64,000 nt of DNA from JAHJQZ01 sp963676075 (GTDB lineage Bacteria > Pseudomonadota > Alphaproteobacteria > Rhizobiales > Devosiaceae). This document shows positions 38,412-46,909 of the stretch, piece after piece. The notes under the pieces were generated by a model. It did no database searches. It saw only the letters and a program-made list of their open reading frames with translations, and had not been told where the DNA came from. Numbering within the stretch: position 1 is the first letter of the stretch; each line of letters opens with the position of its first letter. Position numbers and translations under genes: made by a program. The stretch lies in the NCBI GenBank assembly GCA_963676075.2, contig CAXXNZ010000011.1, forward strand, positions 558,001 through 622,000, read 5' to 3'.

Positions 38412-39278
38412 CTAGATGCCGAAGATCGATGCCATGCCGACCCTCTCGCTGAGATCGGCCATGAAGGCATCGTCCGGCGCCTTGCCAAGCGTCTCGGCAG
38501 CACGCAGAACCGCCGGCAGCAGTCCGACATCGCCGACCGAGTTCAGGAAGATGCCGGGGCGGCTGAGAGTCCAGTGCACGGCGGCGCTGATGTCGTCCTC
38601 ATTCTCCAACGGCTGGTACCAGGTCGTGGTGTTGTGCGAAACACCGGCGGCCCACGGACCGCGCGCGATCGACTTGATGGTCTGGATGGCGACATCGCGT
38701 TCCTGGCAGATTTTCACCGTCGCTTCGAAATCCCGCGCATAGTCCTGCTTATGGGCGGTGTACCAGTTCCACGGCATCAGAACGGAATCGAAGTCGAAGC
38801 GTTCAAGGCTGCGTTTGTGCATGGCGGCGACGTTCCAGCCATGACCGGTCACGCCGATATAGCGCACAAGCCCCTCCTCGCGCGCCTTGACGGCAGCCTC
38901 CAGCGCGCCACCGGGCGACATCGCCTGGTCCCATTCGTCCGGATGGATCAGCGCGTGCAGCTGGATCAGATCGACATGATCGGTTCTCAGCCGATCGAGC
39001 GAGCGCCGGATCTCGGTGTAGGCGCCCTCGAAATCACGTTTGCCGGTCTTGGTGGCAAGGAAGAAATCACTGCGGTGACGATCCATCCATGGACCGACAC
39101 GGTTTTCGGCATCGCCATAATCGGCGGCGACATCGATGTGATTGACGCCATGTTCGAGCAAAAGATCGAGCACGCGATCGGCAACTGACTGATCGACCTC
39201 AGCAAGCGCGGCCGCGCCGAAAAGAACGGCCGAGCTCTCGTGGCCCGTACGGCCGAATGTACGTTTCTCAATGGTCAT
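38412..39278 (-). CDS. Aldo/keto reductase
   Basis: 288-residue NAD(P)H-dependent oxidoreductase with a TIM-barrel AKR fold. The tetrad is recognisable: D in HIDVAADYG, Y in the same motif, K in FFLATKTGK, and H in IQLHALIHP. NADP-binding stretch SVGDVGLLPAVLRAA lies near the C-terminus. First gene of the Lar operon (AGAGG eight bases before the ATG). It may oxidise or reduce a sugar- or aldehyde-type precursor of the hydroxyacid. Confidence 0.9.
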   Translation of the reverse strand: MTIEKRTFGRTGHESSAVLFGAAALAEVDQSVADRVLDLLLEHGVNHIDVAADYGDAENRVGPWMDRHRSDFFLATKTGKRDFEGAYTEIRRSLDRLRTDHVDLIQLHALIHPDEWDQAMSPGGALEAAVKAREEGLVRYIGVTGHGWNVAAMHKRSLERFDFDSVLMPWNWYTAHKQDYARDFEATVKICQERDVAIQTIKSIARGPWAAGVSHNTTTWYQPLENEDDISAAVHWTLSRPGIFLNSVGDVGLLPAVLRAAETLGKAPDDAFMADLSERVGMASIFGI

Positions 39279-39662
39279 GGCTGGTTCCTCTATGTCGTCA
39301 CGGCGCGCCTCATCTGGTCGTCACCAACAGCCGATTGCGGCGAAGGACAAACCCATCCTCGTCTGGACATCCGGCTCCTCGACCGGATCTCCCGCGACGC
39401 GCGTTCAGCGAGTTTGAGGGCGAAAGCCTCAACGATCAAGTCGAGATTTGCCTTTCACTCGGATCGGTTCACCATCAGAATCGGCCACGAGCAAAGCCGC
39501 AGGATCAAAATCCGCTGTTGACGTCTCGCAATTCGAAGACAGTGGCAAATGCCGCCGCAACATTGCCCGGACCAGAAGGAACGGTATATGTCAGACATTT
39601 AACCAATTCGCCATTCACCCGCCCGCAGGGCCAATCGCACCCCATCCGTCCGGAATGCTGCC
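39279..39662. other. Divergent intergenic region, Lar operon and alpha-mannosidase
   Basis: 384 bases between two divergent units; it must hold both promoters. No palindrome, riboswitch fold or coding frame stood out on reading. Small open frames here are not family-like. Confidence 0.4.
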
Positions 39663-42600
39663 ATGTCCTATCTGTCTGTCGATCAACGTCTGAAGCGCCT
39701 CAGGGCCTGGCTCGATGAATACCAACTGTGGACGGTGCGCGCCGCCGTCCCGCTTTCCGACTGGACGCTGGACGGTGCGCCACACGCGGTTGGCGCGCCC
39801 TGGCCGTCGCTCAAGGGCATGGTCAAATTCGCTCATCCGGACATCGCAATACCCGGTGATTGGCCGCTCGAAGAAACCCGGCTCGAACTCGATCTCGGTG
39901 GCGAGGGTCTTGTCACCGTAGCCGCGCCGGACGGCAGCACGCACCAGTACGGCCTCGATCCCAACCACACCCGCTTTCCGGTGCCCGCCGGGTCGCTATC
40001 GGTCACGGCCGAATGCGTCGCCCGCCTACCCCAGGGTGTGCCGAACCGCGCTGCACGTCTCGCCACGGCGCGCCTGATCCGCATCGAGCCGCAGCTCATC
40101 GATCTCATCGGAACCGTCAGGCAGGCCATCGAACTGATACGCGCCCACGCTGGCTATGCCACCGATCCGGTGCCGAACGAAAACTACCACCCCTACCGCA
40201 AGCACCCGGATCATTCGCGTCCGCACGAGGTCGTCGACCCGCTCCTGAGCGTTCTCGAAAAGGCGCTGCGCCATCTCCGGTGGCCGACAGGGACCGCAGC
40301 CTATGTCGGCCGCATCGCGCACAGCGCGCAATCGCTGGAAGTCTGGGAACTGCCAAAGGACCTTCCCGAAAACCCCGCGCCGCTCGACGAGGACGCCCGT
40401 GCATCCGTTGGCGAGGCGCTCGACCGCCTGCGAAGCGAGCTCAAGGCTTTGAAGCAACGCTACCCGCAAACCGGCACGGTGGTCGTTTCGGGCCACGCCC
40501 ATATCGACCTCGCCTGGCTCTGGCCGATGGCCGAGACCCGCAGCAAGCTGAGGCGCTCGTTCTCCAGCGTCGTCGAGCTGATGGACCGCTATCCCGACTA
40601 CCGCTTCAACCAGTCGACGGCGCAATACTACGCCTGGCTGGAACAGGATGATCCGGCGCTTCTCGCCCGCATCACCGAAAAGGTCATTGGCGGCCAATGG
40701 GAGCCAATCGGGGCGATGTGGGTCGAGCCCGACGTCAACATGCCGACCGGTGAATCGCTCGTTCGGCAACTGCTCTATGGCACCCGCAAATTCGATGCCC
40801 TGTTCGGCAAAGATGCCCGTACCGCCGTCAACTGGCTGCCCGACACTTTCGGGTTCACACCCGTCTTGCCGCAGCTCTTGCGCCTTGCCGGCATTGAAGG
40901 CGTTTTCACCCACAAGACCAACTGGTCCGAAAAGAACAAGATGGAGACCGACCTGTTCTGGTGGGAAGGCCTCGATGGCAGCCGTGTGCTGATGCACACC
41001 TTCGACAATCCCGGCGGTGGCTACAACGGCATGCTCGGTGCCCGCGCCGCGGTCGAGACATGGCGTAACTACGCCGACAAGGAACGTATGCCCGAAACGC
41101 TTCTGACCTTTGGCTATGGCGATGGCGGCGGCGGTCCGGATATCGACATGCTTGAAGCCTATCGCCAGATCGCCGATCTGCCCGTCATGCCGACGGTTCG
41201 TCAGGTCAATGTATCCGACTGGTACAAGAGCCTGCCGGGACGTCTGGCAGAAGGCGACGATTTCCCCGTTTGGGCTGGCGAGCTTTATCTGCAGTTCCAC
41301 CGCGGCACGCTGACGACGCAGGGGCGCACCAAATATCTTCACCGCCGCGCCGAGCGCGCGCTGATCACCGCCGAGGTGCTGGGTGGTCTTGCCCATCTGC
41401 TCGGCGCTGAAGCGCCGGAAACGCTCGAACCCGGTTGGCAGATCGTCCTGCGCAACGAGTTCCACGACATCCTGCCCGGCTCCAGCATTCACGAAGTCTA
41501 CGAGGAGGCCGAAGCCGAGCTGCAGCAGGCCATCGATATCGGGCGGCAACGCATCGATGCCGAACTCGCACGGCTCGCGGCCAAGCTGGAAACTCAGGAC
41601 GCACCCGCCGGCATACTCGCGGTCAATCCCGATCTGTCGCCGCGCCCGCTGCGCCTCACCTCGATTGAACCACTTCCCGGCGGTCAGCAGGTCGCGGACG
41701 GCTATGTGCTTGCCGGCGCAACCGACGTGCCGCCGCTGTCGGCGGTGAGCTTTTCTCCGTCCGAACTGACCCCAGCCGGTGGCTTGACCGTCACGACCGA
41801 CAGTCTTGAGAACGATTTCGTCCGCGTCGAAATCGGCGGCGACGGAACGCTGTCGCGCGTTTTCGACAAACGCAACGGACGCGAGTGCCTTGCCGATCGC
41901 GGCAACCAGATCTGGGCCTATGCCGACCGCCCGCGCGATTTCGACGCCTGGGACATCGAAGAAGATTACGCGCAATCGGGTCAGGAAGTCCTGGCGGAAG
42001 CTCCGGCGGAAATCATCGAGACCGGCCCGCACCGGGCAGCGCTCAGGATCACGCGCCGTTTCGCCAATTCCACCATCGTCCAGACGATCCGGTTGTGGTC
42101 GAACTCGCCGCGTATCGAAATCAAAACCGACCTCGACTGGCATGATCGCAAGATCATGCTCAAGGCGCGGTTCCCGCTGGCGGTGCGCGCGGCGAAAGCC
42201 GATTTCGAATGCGCCTTCGGCGTCATCCCGCGTCCGACCATCCGCAACACGTCGTTCGAGCAGGCGCAGTACGAAGTCGCCGCCCACCGTTTCGCCGATC
42301 TCTCCGAGCCGGGTTTCGGTGTCGCCTTGCTCAATGACGGCAAATACGGCCACCACGCCATCGGCAATGAGCTCGGCATCACCCTGCTGCGCTCGCCGGT
42401 CTACCCCGACCTTCTGGCCGACGAGGGCAGGCAGAGCTTCACCTATGCGCTCCTGCCCCATGCCGGCGACTGGCTGGACGGCGGCGTGCTAGCCGAAGCC
42501 GAAGACCTCAACCAGCCGATGCCGGTCCTGCCCATCGGCGTTGCGACAGGAAACTGCCTGACCCCCATCGGGCTCGAGGGCATTTCGCTCGGACTGGGCG

Positions 42601-42803
42601 GCCTCAAGCCGGCGGAGGACGGCAACGGCCTGATCCTTCGCACCTATGAACCAACCGGCGGCCGTGGCGCGGCAGAAGCGCACCTGCCTGACGGCTGGAC
42701 GCTCGGCGAAGAGGTCAACCTGCTCGAGGAACCGCTCGGGCGTGCCGACACGGTTTTCGGCCCGTTCCAGGTCCACTCTTGGCGGCTCACCCGCACGGGC
42801 TGA
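39663..42803 (+). CDS. Alpha-mannosidase (GH38)
   Basis: 1046-residue zinc-dependent retaining glycosidase that removes alpha-linked mannose. The N-terminal catalytic domain shows GHAHIDLAWLWPMAETR (near residue 276, zinc His and Asp) and NWLPDTFGFTPVLPQLL (near residue 391, nucleophile Asp region), followed by the zinc His in RNEFHDILPGSSIHEVY. The rest is the middle helical and C-terminal beta-sandwich domains. It lacks a signal peptide and is therefore cytoplasmic. Length is normal. Neighbours are not obviously mannoside-related, so the natural substrate is open. Confidence 0.95.
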   Translation: MSYLSVDQRLKRLRAWLDEYQLWTVRAAVPLSDWTLDGAPHAVGAPWPSLKGMVKFAHPDIAIPGDWPLEETRLELDLGGEGLVTVAAPDGSTHQYGLDPNHTRFPVPAGSLSVTAECVARLPQGVPNRAARLATARLIRIEPQLIDLIGTVRQAIELIRAHAGYATDPVPNENYHPYRKHPDHSRPHEVVDPLLSVLEKALRHLRWPTGTAAYVGRIAHSAQSLEVWELPKDLPENPAPLDEDARASVGEALDRLRSELKALKQRYPQTGTVVVSGHAHIDLAWLWPMAETRSKLRRSFSSVVELMDRYPDYRFNQSTAQYYAWLEQDDPALLARITEKVIGGQWEPIGAMWVEPDVNMPTGESLVRQLLYGTRKFDALFGKDARTAVNWLPDTFGFTPVLPQLLRLAGIEGVFTHKTNWSEKNKMETDLFWWEGLDGSRVLMHTFDNPGGGYNGMLGARAAVETWRNYADKERMPETLLTFGYGDGGGGPDIDMLEAYRQIADLPVMPTVRQVNVSDWYKSLPGRLAEGDDFPVWAGELYLQFHRGTLTTQGRTKYLHRRAERALITAEVLGGLAHLLGAEAPETLEPGWQIVLRNEFHDILPGSSIHEVYEEAEAELQQAIDIGRQRIDAELARLAAKLETQDAPAGILAVNPDLSPRPLRLTSIEPLPGGQQVADGYVLAGATDVPPLSAVSFSPSELTPAGGLTVTTDSLENDFVRVEIGGDGTLSRVFDKRNGRECLADRGNQIWAYADRPRDFDAWDIEEDYAQSGQEVLAEAPAEIIETGPHRAALRITRRFANSTIVQTIRLWSNSPRIEIKTDLDWHDRKIMLKARFPLAVRAAKADFECAFGVIPRPTIRNTSFEQAQYEVAAHRFADLSEPGFGVALLNDGKYGHHAIGNELGITLLRSPVYPDLLADEGRQSFTYALLPHAGDWLDGGVLAEAEDLNQPMPVLPIGVATGNCLTPIGLEGISLGLGGLKPAEDGNGLILRTYEPTGGRGAAEAHLPDGWTLGEEVNLLEEPLGRADTVFGPFQVHSWRLTRTG

Positions 42804-42832
42804 TCGGCACCGACTGACGCGCGGCCTGCAGT

Positions 42833-44131
42833 TCAGGCCGGCGTCGGATCCGGCACTTTCGCGCCGGGCGCAATGGTCCTGGGCGCGGCATTGAGCGTTT
42901 CGATGGCAAAGCCCGCCGCCGCCTTGTAGCGGGCCATGAACCCATTGCGCTCTTCGGCGGGGATGACGTCGTCGATACTGTCGAACACGCCGCCGCAACG
43001 CTCGTCGACGAGGTTGAGCAGACCGAACGGGCCGGCACCGCGATTTCGGAGGATCAGCTCGGACACCGGGCCGCAAAGCTTGTCGTCATAGGCCGCCAGC
43101 GCCGCCTCGGACACGCCATGGCTGATCATCTCCACCCCGAGCGTACGGGCATCGATGATGGCCTGACTGGCCCCGTTCGAGCCGGTCGGATACATGGCGT
43201 GCGCCGCATCCCCCATCAGCGCAACCGGACCATCGCGCCAGGTCGGCACCGGATCGCGGTCGATCATCGGGTTCTCATAGGCAACCTCGGCACGATCGAT
43301 GAGATCGGCCACGTCGAGCCAGTCGTAGCGCCAGTCGGCAAAATGGTGACGGAACTCGGAGAGCTCGACCGGGCGGAACCAGCCGCTGTTGGTCCATCCG
43401 CTCTTGTTGTCGACTGTCAGTTCGGCGATCCAGTTGATCGTCGCAAGCCCGGTTTCCGGATCGACCGGCGAAATCGGATAGAAGACGACACGATGACGAT
43501 GCGTGCCAAGACCGACGAAGGACGACCCGGAGCGGATCGGCTTGGCCTTGGTCGTGCCGCGCCACATGATTGCACCGCCCCAATGGATGGATGGCTGGTT
43601 GGGATGCATGCGGGCGCGGATATCGGAATGGATACCGTCGGCCGCGATCAGCAGCGATCCCGTCTCGCTGGTCTTTGTGCCATCGGCGCGGATGATTTCC
43701 GCCGTCACCGCACCATGACCGGTGATCTCGTAACCGGTGACGCGATGGCCGAGCCGGACGCTGTCCGTGCCGGCCCGCTCGATCAGCTTGCGGTAGAGCA
43801 TCATGTGGAAATCGCCACGATGCACCGCGTATTGCGGCCAGTTGTAGCCGGCCAGCAACCCTCGGGGTTCGGAATAGACGTCATTGCCATTGAGGCCGAC
43901 CAGCGCCCATTCCTTCGAGGCGACACCAACCGCGTCGAGGTCCTCGGGACCGATGCCAAGATCGTAGAGTTCGCGCACAGCATTGGGCTGGATATTGATG
44001 CCGACGCCGAGCGGCGCCAGCTCGCGCACGGATTCGAACACCGTGAATGGCACGCCGATCTGGTCGAGCGTCAGCGCCAGCGCCAGCCCGCCAATGCCGC
44101 CACCGGCAATGAGCACCCGATTGTCAGTCAC
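42833..44131 (-). CDS. FAD-dependent monooxygenase (PF01494 type)
   Basis: 432-residue flavoprotein hydroxylase. FAD/NAD(P)H motifs: GGGIGGLALAL at the N-terminus, the DG motif LLIAADGIHSDIRARM, and the GD motif VALMGDAAHAMYPTGSNGAS. Resembles salicylate or 6-hydroxynicotinate hydroxylases; aromatic hydroxylation of an unknown compound is the safest reading. It is the last gene after the ArsR and DUF3237 genes on the same strand, with a divergent exporter nearby, which suggests a detoxification or catabolic unit. Confidence 0.88.
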   Translation of the reverse strand: MTDNRVLIAGGGIGGLALALTLDQIGVPFTVFESVRELAPLGVGINIQPNAVRELYDLGIGPEDLDAVGVASKEWALVGLNGNDVYSEPRGLLAGYNWPQYAVHRGDFHMMLYRKLIERAGTDSVRLGHRVTGYEITGHGAVTAEIIRADGTKTSETGSLLIAADGIHSDIRARMHPNQPSIHWGGAIMWRGTTKAKPIRSGSSFVGLGTHRHRVVFYPISPVDPETGLATINWIAELTVDNKSGWTNSGWFRPVELSEFRHHFADWRYDWLDVADLIDRAEVAYENPMIDRDPVPTWRDGPVALMGDAAHAMYPTGSNGASQAIIDARTLGVEMISHGVSEAALAAYDDKLCGPVSELILRNRGAGPFGLLNLVDERCGGVFDSIDDVIPAEERNGFMARYKAAAGFAIETLNAAPRTIAPGAKVPDPTPA

Positions 44132-44217
44132 GCTGTCTCCCCCTCGCGCGTCCTCATGGTCGGCGGTTAATAGACAAACTGTCGCAGCCTGCCAACCCGG
44201 CAGAGCGCGGGGGCTCG

Positions 44218-44685
44218 CTAGCCGATGGCGTAAAGATCGATCTGAACGGTGCTTTCGTGCCGCGCCCCGGTGCCGACGAACATCGTCCTGTTGATCCAGG
44301 CGTAGTCGGGATGCTCGGTTTCGAGCCTTGCGGCGGTGCGCATGTAATAGGCCTCCGGCGGCACCGGCTTGCCGGCGGCGAGAGTCTCCATCACCTCTTT
44401 AGGCCCGTGGCGGAAACCGAAATCCTTCATCTCGATCAGCGCGCCGTCATCGGTTTCGAAGGCATAGCGCGCATCGAGTTCGGCCAGTCCACCATCGAGA
44501 ACGGTCTGCCAGTCAGCGCCGAAATCGAGAATCTTGCCGGAAATATGCGGTCCCTTGACCGTGCCGCCCCGGATCGGAATGACGCGCCGGGTGCCGGCCC
44601 GAACCTTGCCAAAACTGACAGGCTTGGAAAGCGCCACTTCAAGCGTGCAGAAATAGGTGAGCGTCGGCATGGGCAGCAAACTCAT
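44218..44685 (-). CDS. DUF3237 domain protein
   Basis: 155-residue protein of the DUF3237/UPF0311 family, a small beta-barrel. Conserved stretches: FGKVRAGTRRVIPIRGGTVKGP, GADWQTVLDGGLAELDARYA-type region (held near residues 57-76), EAYYMRTAARLET and INRTMFVGTGAR. Activity is unknown. The family is often next to aromatic-degrading or oxidoreductase genes, as here before the FAD monooxygenase. GGAG is eight bases before the ATG. Confidence 0.85.
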   Translation of the reverse strand: MSLLPMPTLTYFCTLEVALSKPVSFGKVRAGTRRVIPIRGGTVKGPHISGKILDFGADWQTVLDGGLAELDARYAFETDDGALIEMKDFGFRHGPKEVMETLAAGKPVPPEAYYMRTAARLETEHPDYAWINRTMFVGTGARHESTVQIDLYAIG

Positions 44686-44807
44686 GAGCGTGTCTCCGGC
44701 TTGGCGCTTTCAGGTGCAGCGAATGGTCCTGGGCTACGCGGACCCTTGGTCGTCAGGTGTGCCACGGCTTGCCGCGATTGCCAAACGGCGGCGGCAGGAC
44801 GGATGCA

Positions 44808-45431
44808 TCAACTCGCATCCCCGGCGTCTCCATCGCGGAATCCGGGGAACGGCGCGGCGTGAAGCATGACCATGTAATTGCGCTTGTCGGGATCGGGGCT
44901 GTCGCCCTGGGCCGGAAATTTCCGCACCTTGTCCCACAACAGCGCCATCAACTCGTTCTTCAGCTCCAGCGCCTGCTCCGCCGTCATCGCCATTGTGTAG
45001 TCGGAAATATTCGAGGCTTCGCGCCAGTCGACCGGCAGATCGGGAAAGGCAGAGACGACACGCTGCATCAGTTCCATATGCTGCGCGACGATCGCGTAGA
45101 CCATCGCCATACCGGCCTCGAGTTCATCCCCTTCCATATGCGCAGGGTCATAGGCCGTCGATTCATGCCGCGCCTTCCACCAGCGTTCGCGCTTGTTGCC
45201 AACATCGCTCGCCTCCTCGATGAACCCGTGCAGAGCGAGCTGGCGCAGATGATAGGACGTCGCCCCGGAATTGAGCCCGAGGCGCTTGGCCAGGCTTGTC
45301 GCCGTCGCCGGACCGTCGAAACGCAGGATACCAAGCATGCGCATCCGATCGGGATGCGCCAGCGCCTTGAGCCCACTCATGTCGGGCACGACGACAGAAG
45401 GTTCGCGGGCTTTTCCAGATGTCACCGTCAT
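44808..45431 (-). CDS. ArsR-type HTH transcriptional regulator
   Basis: 207-residue regulator. The winged HTH is at about 15-75 (LKALAHPDRMRMLGIL, ATATSLAKRLGLNSGATSYH, LRQLALHGFIEEA). The C-terminal 120 residues are an effector domain without metal-binding cysteines, so a small-molecule effector is likelier than metal. The ATG at 45431 is chosen because conservation begins soon after; the upstream in-frame ATG at 45593 overlaps the operator region. It is divergent from the MFS exporter gene and precedes the DUF3237 and monooxygenase genes. Confidence 0.85.
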   Translation of the reverse strand: MTVTSGKAREPSVVVPDMSGLKALAHPDRMRMLGILRFDGPATATSLAKRLGLNSGATSYHLRQLALHGFIEEASDVGNKRERWWKARHESTAYDPAHMEGDELEAGMAMVYAIVAQHMELMQRVVSAFPDLPVDWREASNISDYTMAMTAEQALELKNELMALLWDKVRKFPAQGDSPDPDKRNYMVMLHAAPFPGFRDGDAGDAS

Positions 45432-45493
45432 GTCTCCGCGCTGAATCACCAACTGACAGGGACACACTAGCACCGGTCTTGGCATCGCGCCAA

Positions 45494-45532
45494 TTTCGCA
45501 AGTTTCTATTTGCAAATATTTCTTTGCAAAGA
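45494..45532. promoter_or_regulatory. Tandem palindromes between ArsR and MFS genes
   Basis: Two perfect palindromes, ATTTGCAAAT (45508-45517) and TCTTTGCAAAGA (45521-45532), share the core TTTGCAAA with centres 14 bases apart. A degenerate copy, TTTCGCAAG, lies about 15 bases further left. They sit in the 173-base divergent gap and are the most likely ArsR-type operator. Confidence 0.65.
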
Positions 45533-45604
45533 TTTGTTTGTGGTTTATAGCGAGATCGAAGCGAAACACGCCGCCAACCGCCATCGCGTTCAAAGGAAAT
45601 TCCC

Positions 45605-46891
45605 ATGACCACAGACCGAACCGACAGGAACCCGATGCTCCGCGTCATGTCGCTGAGGGATTTTCGCCTGCTGTTCAGCGGCGCTTCGCTGTCATTGCTT
45701 GGCGATCAGTTTGCGCTCATCGCCACGCCCTGGCTCGTGTTGCAACTGACGGGCGACCCGATGGCGCTCGGCCTTGCACTGGCCCTGACCGGGTTGCCGC
45801 GCGCCGGCTTCATGCTGATCGGCGGCGTTGTCACCGACCGCCTGTCGCCACGGCTGGTCATGCTGACTGCTGATATCGTCCGGCTCGTTCTGACGGCGTT
45901 GATGGCTGTTGCCGTACTGTCCGGCACGATCGATATCTGGATGGTTTATGCCTTCGCCTTCGCGTTCGGCACCGTCGCCGGCTTTTCCATGCCGGCCGAA
46001 CATTCCATCGTGCCGATGCTGGTCGGCAAATCCGATCTGCAGGCCGGCAATTCACTGATGATGGGCATCGACCAGATCGCCGGATTCGTCGGCCCCTCGC
46101 TTGCCGGCATCGTCATCGCCAGTTTCACCGACTCCCTTTCAGGCGTCGGATATGCCTACGCTGTCGACGCGCTGAGCTTTGCCGCATCGGCGGTTTTCCT
46201 GTTCCTGATCCGGAGCACCCGGCTAGTCGCCGACGAAGATGAACCAGCCGAGACCGTCCTCAGCGCAATCCGCTCGGCCTTTGCCTATGTCAAAGCAGAC
46301 GCCGCTCTTGGCTACGTTTTCATCGTCCTCGCGGCGATCAATTTTCTCCTCACCGGACCGCTATTGATCGGCATTCCCCTTGTCGCCGACACCCGCCTGC
46401 CGGAGGGCGCCGCCGCATTCGGCTTTCTGATGTCAGGCTTTGCCGTCGGCTCGTTGATCGGCTACTTCCTCGCCGGCGCCCTACCCCGCCCGAACGGCAT
46501 CTGGGTGCGGCGCATCATGATCGGAGTGCTGTTCACCTTCGCCGTCATCCCCGGCGGGCTTGGTCTGTCAACGTCAACCTACGGCGACATCGCCATACTG
46601 ATGCTGTTCGGCATCGGCGATGGCTACATGTCGATCTTCATGTTCACCTGGATGCAGAATCGCACCCCGAAGAAAATGCTCGGACGGGTGATGAGCCTGT
46701 TCATCTTCGCCAATTCCGGCCTCATCCCGCTGTCCCAGGCGTTGGCCGGCGCCCTGAGTAAATTGGATCTGACGGCGATGTTCCTCACCGCCTCGTCCCT
46801 GGCGCTCATCATCGCCTTCTGGGCTGCCACTAGACCGCAGCTCAGCGCCTTCAGCGACAGCCTTGCCGAAACCCCGGAAACGGTAGCCTGA
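45605..46891 (+). CDS. MFS exporter
   Basis: 428-residue major facilitator of the EntS/MFS_3 group with twelve membrane segments. Typical marks are FRLLFSGASLSLLGDQFALI at the first helix, TDRLSPRLVMLTADIVR in loop 2-3 and NRTPKKMLGRVMSLFIFANSG in the second half. Probably exports a small toxic compound by proton antiport. It is divergently paired with the ArsR-type gene and shares its control region. Confidence 0.9.
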   Translation: MTTDRTDRNPMLRVMSLRDFRLLFSGASLSLLGDQFALIATPWLVLQLTGDPMALGLALALTGLPRAGFMLIGGVVTDRLSPRLVMLTADIVRLVLTALMAVAVLSGTIDIWMVYAFAFAFGTVAGFSMPAEHSIVPMLVGKSDLQAGNSLMMGIDQIAGFVGPSLAGIVIASFTDSLSGVGYAYAVDALSFAASAVFLFLIRSTRLVADEDEPAETVLSAIRSAFAYVKADAALGYVFIVLAAINFLLTGPLLIGIPLVADTRLPEGAAAFGFLMSGFAVGSLIGYFLAGALPRPNGIWVRRIMIGVLFTFAVIPGGLGLSTSTYGDIAILMLFGIGDGYMSIFMFTWMQNRTPKKMLGRVMSLFIFANSGLIPLSQALAGALSKLDLTAMFLTASSLALIIAFWAATRPQLSAFSDSLAETPETVA

Positions 46892-46909
46892 GGAATCTGC
46901 CCCGGCCCG

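Noticed and set aside
39279..39662. Nickel riboswitch or NikR site before the Lar operon
   Set aside because: No NiCo riboswitch-like fold and no GTATGA-type dyad could be seen.
40026..42461. 811-codon open frame on the minus strand
   Set aside because: Antisense to the GH38 alpha-mannosidase, which carries all catalytic motifs.
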